64,000 nt of DNA. Origin: Spirodela intermedia. Lineage: Eukaryota > Streptophyta > Magnoliopsida > Alismatales > Araceae. This document shows, in pieces, positions 1-12,900 of the stretch. How positions within the stretch are numbered: position 1 is the first letter of the stretch; every line of letters starts with the position of its first letter. Below the pieces are notes generated by a model. The model worked only from the letters and a program-made list of their open reading frames with translations. It did no database searches and was not told the origin of the DNA. The stretch covers positions 6,077,827-6,141,826 of the forward strand of contig LR746272.1 of NCBI GenBank assembly GCA_902729315.2. Reading direction: 5' to 3'. The position numbers and the translations under genes are program-made.

Positions 1-274
1 AGAGAATCTTTGAAACATCATAATACATAGCTAGCAGGCCAATTGTTCTCTCATACCATCCTTGTGGATGTCTAAACTAGCACTTGGTCCTATTGTTTGC
101 TTGGTGGAGTTATCAATTAATGAAAAACCTTTTAATAAATGGTCCCCTTTTTCAAATTAATTTGTAGCAATTTTTTTTCCAATTATTATCATATATGGAG
201 AATTACAACAAGTTTATTATTTCAACGTTACTTTCATCTCATCAATTTATTAGGTTGAAAATCTTGAAGACGAT

Positions 275-314
<40 letters not shown>

Positions 315-975
315 GGGTTGTGTCAATAATTTATTAAAATAAAGTGGGCAATGAAACGAAAATTATAAGGCCGAACAGAGTGACATCGTCATCAAAGACT
401 CTTCACAAAGAGCTTTTGGTTAACAATTGCATAGCATTTTCCCTCCCATTAAATTAAAATTTGAATTTTTTTAGCATATGTGGGAAAATTAAACAAATGC
501 ACAGCTGTCCCAAGAGTGGCGCGAGGTTTATGACGGGGACCCTTGTTCATGATGTGGCCGCGCGTTGTGTTCATGCCCTTCCTCTTCCCCTGTTCAGTAG
601 TTGGACGTCTTCGAGGGGCGAGCTCCGGCGTCCGCGCTCGCTCACTCCAGGTCTCTCTCTCTCTCTCTCTCGGTCTCTGTATCACACCGAAGGAATTCTT
701 GGGAGAGTTGTGGGAAAGCGGAGGGAGAGCGGCCGCCAAACCATTGATACCAATGTCTCTCCCTCATCTTCATTCTGTTCACGGGGACTTGCAGATTGGC
801 TGTTGTGTATCCTCATTTTCCCGCTCCCTTCTTCAAGACAATCACTTCTGTTATTCTGGGATCTATTTGTTCCTTTTGTTCTCTCCTTTTTCCCCGTCAC
901 ATCTCTCTCTTTTTCTCTCTCTCTCTCTCTGATCTCTAACGTCCTGACGTCGTAACGAAGCTTTTGCACTTGCAG
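1..975 (+). promoter_or_regulatory. Upstream region and 5' leader of the NSUN6-like gene
   Basis: No protein-coding exon is supported here. The first 450 bases are AT-rich and hold a (GA)n tract near 280-312. From about 590 the sequence becomes pyrimidine-rich, with (CT)n runs near 650-672 and 903-932, typical of a plant 5' leader. The start codon at 976 directly follows tttgcacttgcag, a good 3' splice site. A leader intron ending at 975 is therefore likely, but I could not fix its donor. The ORFs across the CT runs encode low-complexity Ser/Leu strings and are not credible proteins. Confidence 0.5.
280..312. repeat. (GA)n microsatellite
   Basis: An uninterrupted GA run of about 33 bp in AT-rich upstream DNA. 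Confidence 0.95.
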
Positions 976-3900
976 ATGGATAGCCCTCCTTCGGAGTTTT
1001 CGGGGAGGTACTTTTACAACCCCACTCTGCGTTGGAACCGGCAGGTAGAGGAGTACTTTATAAACGCCTATGGGGCCGACCACTTTGCCAGAATCTCCAG
1101 GGCTCTCACGTAAAAACTGCCTTTCCAGTCTCTATCTGTTGTTGAAAGTGCTATTTTTTTTTTTGTTACTACGTGTAAAGAACGATTATTTGTGTCCTAA
1201 GGAGAAGACGACTACCCACTGAGCTATTTCCACATTTTTCATATTTTTTTCCATGTTTTCTTTGTCATGAAGACTTAGCCGGTACAAACTATGTTAGGAA
1301 GACATTTTCTGAGTTAACATGCCAATAATTCCACTGGGTTTTCTAGGAGAGGAGAGTTTCAGCAATTGCAAAAAGGAGAAAGTTTTCTTGTCGTTGTGAC
1401 ACCTTTGGTGAATGTATTTAAATTTTCTGTTAACGTTATCATAACATCCTTATTTTCATAAGGAATATTTCCTTGGGATTGTCCCGTGTAGCCCATATAA
1501 CTCGGATTCAGATCGGATCAAGCTTGCTGGTTTTGGGTTCCATTTATATCCAGCTTCGCATTGGAGGAAGAAGGGATCAAATGCAGTAGTGCCAAGTAGG
1601 GAGAGTAAGATGTGCAATGCAGGCGAATAACTTTTAGTAGAAAACGTAATGGGGAGAAGCAGCACTTGTATTTAAAGGAGAATTATTTTAGGAAGTGATG
1701 TGTGAGGAGGTAGATGTGGTGCAAGTGATGGTTAGAGTGGAGGAGCAACATTAATCTTGATTTTTAAATTTTTGTCTCTAATAATCGAAGAGCTGAAAAA
1801 TATTGTGCCAAAGAGCCATATAAATTGCCTCTTTTCTCTTGTGAAACCATTGATTATGATATGAGTAACTGAGTTTTTATCTGTTCACTGTTGGCCATAT
1901 TTCATTTTGATACATGATGTCACACAAACAACTGGGAGTTTTCTTTCTATTATTCTTGATGATCAATTTTATGTATCCTTACCTCCCATGTTTTTGTTTT
2001 CTATTGTTCAAACTCAATATTCGATGCATCCTTTTGACTGATTTATTTTCCCTTTCCACATGTTCGTTTTTCGTTTCTTTGTTCAATAGGCACCCCTCTT
2101 CCTACTCCTGTGTTCGTGTAAATTTTCTAAGGTCTACAAGGGATGTTGTCATTGAGAAGCTTACATCTATTCTAAATGGAATAAACTTCAGAAGCAGTCC
2201 TGACTTGACATGCATGGGCAGAAACAGTGCTACTGCAGAAGTGGACCATGAAATCCAGTTACCTTCATCTAATGGATTGCCTAGGGATGGAGATATCTTT
2301 AAGAAACATCTATCAATTGACAAATGTCAATTGCCTGGTTTAGATTATGTTTTTTTTGTCAAAGGTTCGGGACCACATGTGATGCAATGTCGTGATTTCT
2401 TAGTTCAGCCACTAAAGGAAGTAATTGTTAGCCGGAAATGTGCTGAGGCAGTTCTTCGAGGGGCACAGGTATGGCCAGGTGTGTCATTCAAGCTGATGCA
2501 TGCCAAACTTTCTTTTTCTTTTTCTTGTTACAGAAAATATTGATTGTACCGTATATTAGTTCTGTAAAATAGATGTACCAGTCCTGGACACTTCTGCTAG
2601 GATATATTTACCATTTGAACATGATTACTGTCTCAAACTTCCAATATAACTTAAATCGCCGAAAATTGAGCTGGTGGGTCATAGACGCGCTGAGCCCATG
2701 TCCTTGATTTCCACTTCCTTCCTTGACGTATATCTCCCCATCTCTTGATAAGCTCCCCTAGTTTCATCCCCTTTTCCCCAGTGACCACTCCCAACCGTTT
2801 CCCTTCTCTAGGCAACCGTCTCCCAGCCATCTCCTATGTGCCTTGGTGTTACCATGAGGCATGCTCCTGACTTTCCTGAAGGTTCCTCTGAGTTGTGTCT
2901 GGAGCCTGTTTTTGGGCTTTAATGGCTTAGGCCTATCCAAAGAGTACGAAGGCTCAACTGTGCATGGGAAGCCTCCTTCAATGCCCCTTTGAGGTCCTCT
3001 TTATTTTTGGGTTTTTAGGTTTTTAGGTTCAATTTTTATTGCGAGGTGCAAAATTGGGTGGTACGTTGTTGCAGTTTAAATTTTCCTGGTTTTTTTCTTT
3101 CTTATTTTTCATTCCTTTTCTTCATTTCTTCCTCTTCTGCTATCTGCTAAGAAGTGCATTACCCTCCCATGTCTCTTATTGCTCCATTATTGGCTAATAG
3201 GTCCAATTGGAAAGACAGGTTGCAGATATCTTTTTTCGCTTTTAAGGGGTTTTGTGGGAGGGAGGGTTCAGATGGGCACGAAATGACTCGATTTTCAAAA
3301 TTATTTACTTTGTTCAACTACTAATGCTATGGATATGGGAGAATTGTCCCCCTTCCTTTGGGTCCCTACAGATACACAAATAAATTGCTTACTTATTCTT
3401 TGATTATGCTCTTTTGATGCGGGGCTTAAAAGTCTCAAGTCCCTCATAATTTCACTTACGATCTACTTCTAGCCAATGTAGATGCTAATTGGGTGAACTT
3501 TCATATATTCACTAGATTTCAATGATCGCTTCCTTTTCTCCAATTTAATGAAAGAACTTTCTTCTTCTATATCACTGAGTATTTGTAGAGCTAAGTGAAA
3601 ATAATGATTTATTTCCACAGGTGTTTGTCCCTGGTGTGTTGGCCTGCAGTTCTCATGTGGAAAAGGGTGATGTTGTGGCTGTTTCAGTTGCTGTGGAGCA
3701 GCCTAGACCTGATGGTGAATGGGGTGTTGGTATAACACGTGGAACTGTCCTGCAGGGCCTGCAATCAGGTACCCAGTGTAGATGTCTTGAATGACGGTAA
3801 ATCATCTATATCACCATTCATATTTCTCATTTGTTTCCAAAAAGGAATGGGGTCTGTCGCTAAAGAGAAAAAAATACTATGTTTTGCTTTCAGACTGAGC

Positions 3901-6900
3901 CTTGAAAGGAGTCACAGGGTTAAATACAACTTTAAGGACTCTTATTTGGTGTAAGTTTAAGATCAGGCTCAGTGCTTCTGTAGTCCAATATCTAATGTGG
4001 TCTCTTAGGAATGGAACATCCCTAACTAATTTACTAGTTTTCTCTTTCAAGGCGACTAATGTTAAGATGGAACACAAAGATCCGAGGGGAGTAATGAAGC
4101 CGGAAGCATGAGGATGCATAGTAGTGGGGTGTAAATATATTTGAACGTGAATAAGTTGATTTTTAGCATTTGGAATGGAAACTCAGATTTGCAATAAAAT
4201 TGGTTGGCCATGAAGAAAGAAGTCCTCTCACAGGATCATATTCTCATAGCCCTCTTTTAGATTAAAACACCGATCCCAGTCACATAAATACCTAAAGCTT
4301 GACTCATAGTCTGATAACTTGACTAAAATGTGGCATGATGTGATGGAGAAGTTTACTAGATAAGGTTCAATTCTTGTTTGCCATTGGGGCCATTTAGTCT
4401 ACTCGCTCTTGTATCCTGTGGTTTATGATTGGCTTGGATATTTTTTCACATAATATTGGAAACATTCATCATTATAAAAAAAAGTCTGTCTGATACTTTG
4501 TGGATTCTTCTTTTTGGTGAATACTTCGTGGGCTTTCCTGGGTTTTCTCATGGACATTATTGGCATATCCATCTCAGTTGGATGCTACAATCATTCTATT
4601 AAGTTTCAAAAATTATTGATCCAGTAATCCCTTGAGTTGGAAACAACAAATAACAAAACCAAGAGAGGAAGAAGGCTCCTATTGAGATACAGCAGCATGT
4701 ATTTCTTACCAATTCCAGCTCATCTAGAGTTTCAACTATTATTTTTCTTAGACTACTAAAATTTATGCTTTCTCCTTTCTGCACTGCCTGCTGCTGTCCA
4801 ATATGCCAGATTTAATGGCTCAAGGTAAAGTGGTTTCTTTTTAACTTCCAAAGCTCAGTTGTTCATGTTTGGAGTTTTAAACAAAGCCAGCTACATCATG
4901 CTTCACCGATTTATATTCATCTGAGGCTCTCTGGACGAGCGTCAAATTCACTGTTCTTCTCCCTTAACTTCATGCCATTATCATCTACTTATTTGTGCAA
5001 AAAAAATGAAGGACACGGGAATCAGTAAACATCAACTGTGAATAGTGCAGCTAGAATTATTCCACTTACCGACTGACCCATGGTTTTGCAAAGACTGAAT
5101 CAATCAAGACAAAAAAAAATTGCATTTTAGACAGGCCTCATTATCAACTTTTTTTGATTGCACTTCAACTTGGTCACTGATGCCATTATCAAGTAGATTC
5201 TTAGATGCCTCCATTCTGCCATTTTTTTGCCTATTCGAGTCATTACATTTGTAGTTCACCTTTCCTTTGCTTTCAATGTCAAATTCCTCTAAGTGGATGT
5301 TTTGCGTACTTTTTCTTAGTGGTTGCAAAAATTTATTTCTTTTTCTCGTCGATCTTCGTGTTATTCATTAATCTGCTGCAAGGTGGGTGCTATAATTCAT
5401 TGAGATGATTTAACTAAAGTGTGCTGAAGTTCTGGTGCTGCATGTCTTGACTTTCTTCCTCTATTCATCTTCACTATTATTAGGAAAACGTCCAACCGCG
5501 CCCACATTATAATCTCTGGTCTTCTTCATGATCATTTCTGAACAAGTATTTATTTTTTCGCAGATCCTCATTATCATGAAAGAAACGGCTTATACATTGG
5601 ACAGGGTGTAGCAATGATGTCAAGAGCTGGAATCTTCCGTGTATCTGAAGGAACTGCTGTGGAAATGTCAAATAGGATCTACAATCTTCCATCTTTTCAC
5701 GGTATCATACTATTTAACTTGAAATAGTGCCTTGTTTTTTTTTGCATCAAAGTTTTTTGCCGTGGAATGTAGTTGCCATACATTTTAGTTGGAGAGCTTA
5801 ACTTCATTGCGGAATCTAGTAACAACTTCAAAAAAAAACAAGAAACAAGGAAATGGCAAGCATCTTCTAGCATGATTTCTTATCTCTGTAAGGTTTTTTT
5901 TATTAGGTTGTACCTCCACCTGTTACTTGTAATACCATTTCATATTTAATTTTTTGTGCTGCTCGAGGTGTCCTGCCGATTGCTCAAGTAAATCGTTTGC
6001 ATATGCTAATTCATTTTCCTGGTTCTTTCATTGGAATTGTTTGGTTACTTGCTTTGGAGAATGTGTGCTATCTATGTGTGGAAGATGTTTTGAATGCTGA
6101 TGACATCCTTTTTTTTTAAAGTACTATTTGTCATATGGACGCCCATTCTTTTTTGTTTGAATGACATGTAAAATGAATTCTGTTTTTTCTTATAGATATT
6201 TTGAAGGGGGAAATATTTCTTCAAAATTTGCCCAGCATCATTACTGCTCATGCCCTAGGTACGATTTACTTCCTTATTTTCTAAATTTTGCCTTCACTTG
6301 TTAACTATATATTTAAGTTCTTTCTTCTCTTATCTTTGTATCCTCAGTATCTTCTATGAGACTTATTTATATTTCGGTTTTGAAACTCCTATCTGATTAT
6401 GCTCATTTTGAAGCATTAGTCATTATGGCACATTTTCTTGCACCATTTCTCCTATTGCCCCTCCGCTAGAAAATAATTATTTATTTTTCTACTGGGTATC
6501 TACATCTATTATTGAATGAAGTAATTATACTTATCAATATCATTCATATTAATCATTATATATTTGTCATATTAAAAAATAACTATTTTTATTACTTTTT
6601 CTAATCCATAGATTTATCTGCTAATGCATCTTTCCAAGTTAGTAATTGCTTAATGTGTTGTTATTTGGTCCTTCAGTCGCAGCACCAGGCCTTAACATTG
6701 AGGAACATGATATGTGTAGCTGCTAAAGCTAAACTATGAACCCCACCAGTCACCGCCCCCCTCCCCATCTGATGCAGCTCAGACATCAGGACGAAAAGTT
6801 GCTTGCTGTTAATTTACATAGATTTTACTATACTCTTTGTTCTTAGATAACGGGTGTACACTAATCAAAGACCTTAAATCACTTCGATTATATAGGTTAT

Positions 6901-9900
6901 GGTGTGAAAATATGTGGTAGAAGTAGAAGAAAGAATTCATCACATGACATTGGATCAAAAGTTAAATCCCTCAGTCTAGATAAATCACACCGAAGAATCA
7001 AGCCCACTTGGTTGGGCCTTTTGGTGACTAGCATCTTCTTAACCTTGCCATCCTCACCCTAAACATCAGGGCAGGGAGTGTGGTCTTTTTGTCTCATATC
7101 AATTGCTCATATTTCTATGCTTGGAAGTTGATGCTGGAAACTCGTAAACTAGGTCTGTACAAAATGTAGCCTTGGTTGTTGACATGGTCCAGTCATGTGG
7201 GCCAACGACTTGTGACTCTGATAAGAGTGAGTCATGGGTTATTTGTCTGCCTTCTGGTATCAGTGCATTTTGTAGTCTGTCATCATAGTTAATAATCTAG
7301 TCAAGATCTAGCCATGTGCCCACTGTCTCCTACTATTTCTGCATGTCCTATAGAGTGCTTATTGCATGCTTTTCTTGATATCTATGCTCTGGATCCGTTT
7401 CATCCATAGGTTTCTTGGAAACATGGCTGGTCTCTTCATAGGCATGTTGAAGTCCCAACTCCATGGATACGGTACAAGAAAAACATGATCATTTTTGGAC
7501 ATTGATTAATGCTGCTATGAGACAAACCAGTAGAGAACTAAAAAGATACGTTGTGTTTTCCCTCATTTTGAAACCAGCGCAACCTCATTGATTTTTTTTT
7601 CTCACGTCCCACATCCACATGGTGTGACCCCACTCAGTTGGGAGACCACCAATTCATGTGAGACTGCATTTGGTACAGGAATAAACGCCATAGAGCACAC
7701 TGACTGAAATATCTGTGAATGTAAACTTTCAAGATCTATGATGAGGAGAATACTACCTCCCACACAAGCATAAGAGAAACAAAGAGGTTTCCATGAGGCG
7801 TTGACTCACTCTGGAAAACACACGCCGGCCAATCTAATGGGGGCAGTATTAAGTGCGAGCACAGGTATTTACTAGACATCTGACAACTCCAAATACGGTT
7901 GTCCTGAAGATGTCTATGCTTGAGTGTAGAAACCTGAAGTATTACGAATGGAGATAATTATCACTGGTTGGGTCAGACTTGAGCCCTTGTGGGCAACTGG
8001 GATGTAAACCTGTTTCACTATGGTCAGCATGATTTAAATGTCATCACAGAGGTCTGGTGACGATTAGGGTGTGATTGTCCTGTGAAAGTTCACTCGGGAC
8101 CACCGGGGTTCCAATAACGACAAAAATGATTTACATATGTTTCCTCCGATCTGACCTCGTCATACCACGGCATCTGTCTGCCTGATTCCCTGGGATGATT
8201 TTTATTGATGTGATTCTTGATACAATGGAAATCTAAAAACTTCTGTTGGATATGATTTCCTTCCACAAATTTCTTGTGTTCAAGGTTTTTTTGGAATATA
8301 TGAGAGTTGATGGATGTTTCTGTTACGTTCAAATGGTGAATGACTTGTATGCTTTGATTTCTAATGTCTCTTTTCAGACTATTGTAGATGAATGCTGCGA
8401 TTTCAGCCATAAAAGATTTTATTCATGTGTATACAGAGTTAATGCTCTTGCAGATCTAATGTATTTTAATCCTGTAATTATCTTACATTCTGGTTTTTCA
8501 CGGATTTATTTTCTATTTATGATGTTGCCGCTATTTTTCAAATTCTATTAACTTAGGATCTCAATATCTTATGCTGACGCTTTATTTGCATGACCATGAC
8601 GGAAAATTTTCTGATACATTGCTAATGCTAGTTTTACTGGTTATTGTATAAGTTAGATCCCCATGAAGGAGAACGCATATTGGACATGTGTGCGGCACCA
8701 GGGGGGAAAACAACAGCAATTGCAACACTAATGAGAGACAGAGGGGAGGTCATTGCATTAGACAGATCACACAATAAGGTAGGCGGGGTGCCCTTTAGGA
8801 ATTCATCTTTCAATCTGTTATTTTCTAATGGTTTGTGGCTCGTAATTCATCTTTATGTTGGAGTATGCCCATCTCTGTAGTTCGAATTATTTTTTTTAGC
8901 GGGAGTAATAATCTAAAGAAGCTGCGTACTATTTCTAACTTGCTATCTATTTCACTGTTAATGGTGTACTCATCTCTCCAATCTGTCATCCGTCAAGGCA
9001 GTTCATAAGGAAGGCCTGCCATCTATCTTTCCCATCGTAAGGGTAGTGAAAAGTTTTTGCACAGGTCAAACAATTCCACCTTCTGTCCTCCTGTACAAGT
9101 TCTTCATTTCTAAGGCTGATGGGTGGAACAGTGGCCTTGTACGTGGAACTGAGCCAATCCAAGTAGTTGTGAGTTAAATTTTTGTTAGTCTGATGGAATT
9201 GATTTTTTTCGCTTCCCTGCTGCAAAGCTAGTCGGTTGAGTTCAGGAAGTACTGATATCAATGTAAATTAGCTCTTAGTTACCAATATAATGAATCAATT
9301 CAATTATTACTGCATGAAAATTTTAACAAGTTTTTTTTATTAATTTTGATTTCGAAAAGTTTGTATTTAAAAAAAAAATGAATAGATCATAACTGACATT
9401 AGTGGTACTTTAGTTTCGTTGTTTCTAGTGTAAGTTTTTTGGTTTTATTTTTTAAAAATATTTTATTATTAGTGAGCCAGAAATCAATTGAAACTCTTCT
9501 TCAATTGTTCAAGTATTGAGTTCCTTAATCCCATTTGTTTTCAAATTTAATTTTTTTCTGACGCTGCATTATCGGAGTTATGCAATCTAAAATCTTTCCC
9601 AAGCATGAGAACATTGTCTCCACATGGTAGATCCATTGAGGTAACTTTGGAGTTAAACACTTCATGACGGTGAGGGATCGATTTAGAAGGATTATGCAGG
9701 ATTTGCCAGGGTTTGTTTCCCATTCACTCCATTTACAGCCAACTAGTTTATCTCTCTCCCTTTAAAGATGATCTGTGCTGGCTTGAGACTGGTCGAATCA
9801 GACTTTCGTACAGTAGGGTTATTGTTAATTCGCACATGAATCAACTTAATACCTCACCTTGGTTGTGACTCGGGCCTCCTCTGTACCTTGTCTCTTTATC

Positions 9901-12900
9901 TGTGTAGCCATTTGTATGAGCTCTTTTAGACTCAAATTGTGTCCTTAACCTTGATTATTGTGTTTATCATTAGCCTTCCTTCATAAGAAGTAGATGATAA
10001 TCTGTTATGTTACAGGCACTTACATTCATCATATATGCCTGACTATACGACTTCAAAGTATGTTGACCAGAGCTACTTGACGATTTTTAGGTGATTGCCA
10101 TCGTGAAGTTGGCTGAAGAGATGGGTTTGACTTGCATTCGTGCTTATAAACTTGATGCTCGCAAATCAGTCCAGAAGAAAGATAGTACCGAGGTTCCTTC
10201 AACAAATTCCAGGACAGAAATCTCATGCAATAATGTTGACGACTCAAAATTGATGGGTAATGAACGGTACAACACTGGTCTAACCATTACTGAATGTGGT
10301 AAGAAAGGCATGCCTCATTCTTAATTGGGGTGACATTCATGTATGTGTACTGTTCTAGCGACGAAAAATAGAGAACTAGGTGACAGATCTATAATGCACG
10401 GTATCTCTCCAACTGTTGCTTCTTCTGTAACATAAACAACACAAAGGTGTGCATTTGCTTCGGTGGACCCGAAACATCTGCCTTGCAGGCAGGATGCTGG
10501 AAAGTTTGTATGTAAGAAATTTGAAGTCTTTTCATTTAAATACACAGAAGGAGTCGTGTCTTTAGAGATAAAATGAAAATTTATATGAAATGCTTTAGCC
10601 AATTTACCAAGAATTGGCACGAGATATGAGCTCCTTTATGAGGGTAGACATTGGTGACGGGTCATTGCCATTCAACAATTTCTTGGAAACCGATTGACTA
10701 GGCTTGTCCTCATTATACATGATGTGTGGTTCATTACACTAACCATTGTAGCTTTGCAGATTTGAATTTGATTATTCATCCAATTTCTGGCTTCTGGAAG
10801 TAGGCCTTGTCTAATATCGTTGTCATTTCATAGAGATATGGCTAAAAACATTCTCTCAAATGGTACTTTCGTGATGGTATTCATCTCATTATGAACAGAG
10901 TTGATCGAGCGTACTTTTGCAGCATGTAAAAGTGTTACAAGATACGATGGACAGAGAAACAAAGGACGAAACAGTAAATGGAAAAATTATTTCTAACAGT
11001 CCCCCTCAAGCTGGGAATGGGCAACATACATTCACCAGCTTGAGGGGGAGTGTTAGAAATAATTTTTCCATTTACTGTTTCGTCCTTTGTTTCTGTCCAT
11101 TGTATCTTGTAACAGAACAATAGACTGAACCGGTTCAAATTGAACTGGTCCGGTTTACCCTCTCCCATTTCATAACAGCTGGTCAATATAAATACCAACC
11201 AGCATGTAAACATTAGAGTGTGATGAAATTTAGGGCTTCGGCCTTCTTCTTTTCGTGTCTCTCTCTCTCATGTTCACTGCTAGCACAGACAAGAAGGAAG
11301 GGAGGTGTTTGGAGATGATCAAAGTCCAGCACGATTTCTAACATGGTATCAGAGCTCAGGTGTGATCATTCCAGACTCCTTTGATCTTCTGAGTTCTTCT
11401 TGAACACCTCTTTTTTCATTTTCGACAGAGAACACATTTCTTTGTGACTTGTTAAAACAAGTCACTAATTGTTCGTTGATTCTGCACTATCTAGGTGAGA
11501 ATCTAGCGCTATTGATCTACAGAACACGAACTGTAGGTTCGTGTCTTGATCTGTAGATTAACTCATTTCTAAAACAAACATACCTAATTCTTGAATTCTC
11601 AAGAATGTCTGAAGCGACTTCTATGACAGAACAAGAACAATCCCGATCTGTGAGGGTGGAACCTAGTCTGATCTATGGAGATCTGCCAATTATACCACAA
11701 ATAGATCATCTCGATGATAGGAATTACTTTGGATGGTCTCAACAAGTTCGAGTTATTCTTAAAGGACAGGGAATGACAAATCACTTAGCTCATCCAAACG
11801 TGAAGGCTGGAGATCTGGGATTTGAAGCATGGGATCAAAAAGACACAAGAATCATGGCTTGGATATGGACAACCATGATTCCTGAGATCCATAGAACATG
11901 TTTGTATCTTCCCATAGCTAGAGCAATGTGGGAAAATTTATATCAGACTTATTCAAGAGCAAGAGATGCTGCACAACTTTATGAATTAAAGTTAAAGATG
12001 ATGACTATGAGGCAAATGAAAAAATCAGTGACAGAATACACTCATGAAGTAAGAACATTATGGCAAGAATTTGATCAATATAAAATTGCTGATATGACAG
12101 ATCCATTTGATGCAGCTTTGTATAGAGAGGAAATAGAAAGGGATAGAACCTTCGAATATCTTGTGGAACTGAACTCTGAATATGATCAAGTCAGAATTCA
12201 GATCCTAGGAAGAGAGAAATTACCTCCTCTCAATGAAGTAATCTCCCTAGTAAGAGGAGAAGAAAGTTGTCGGAACCTAATGCTTGGTTCTCAGAATGTG
12301 GAAAATTCAATATTTATGACTAAAAATGGAAAACATTATGGCAATAATAGTGCCAAAACAAAGGGTGAACCTTCAGGACAAGAGAGGACTTCTAACAATG
12401 ATTTAAGAAACAAGTTATGGTGTACATATTACAAGAAAGCAAGGCACACAATTGACAGGTGTTATAAATTACATGGAAGGCCTCAAAGTCATAAATGGGT
12501 ACAAAAGAGAGGACAACAAAAGAGTGAAAATCAAGCATATATATCTGTTGTCCAACAAGGGGAAGTAAATACCTCAGCTGCCATAGAAGAAGTTCCACAA
12601 GCTCAAGTATTACAAGCTTCGTGTTCATCTAACTATTCAAGTAAGTCTCCAACTTTTATTGCGTTGAGTGCCTCAACAAATAGTAAATCTTCACCCTGGA
12701 TTGCTGATTCAGGGGCCACATAACATATGACCTATGCCTCTCATCTATTTAACTCATATGCTCCTTGTCTAAGCAATAGAAAAACTACCACAGCTGTTGG
12801 CTCCTCAATTACAGTTGCTGGGATAGGAAACATTTGTCTTAACCTTATATTACCTTGAAAGATGTACTTCATGTTCTTATGTTGACCACCAACCTAATTT

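Noticed and set aside
461-955. Open frames of 164 and 129 codons before the NSUN6-like gene
   Set aside because: They are dominated by CT repeats giving Ser/Leu strings, overlap each other, and match no protein; they lie in the leader.
8090-8551. Overlapping open frames in intron 5 of the NSUN6-like gene
   Set aside because: They are short, on opposite strands, without known motifs, and lie inside an intron defined by in-frame exon joining.
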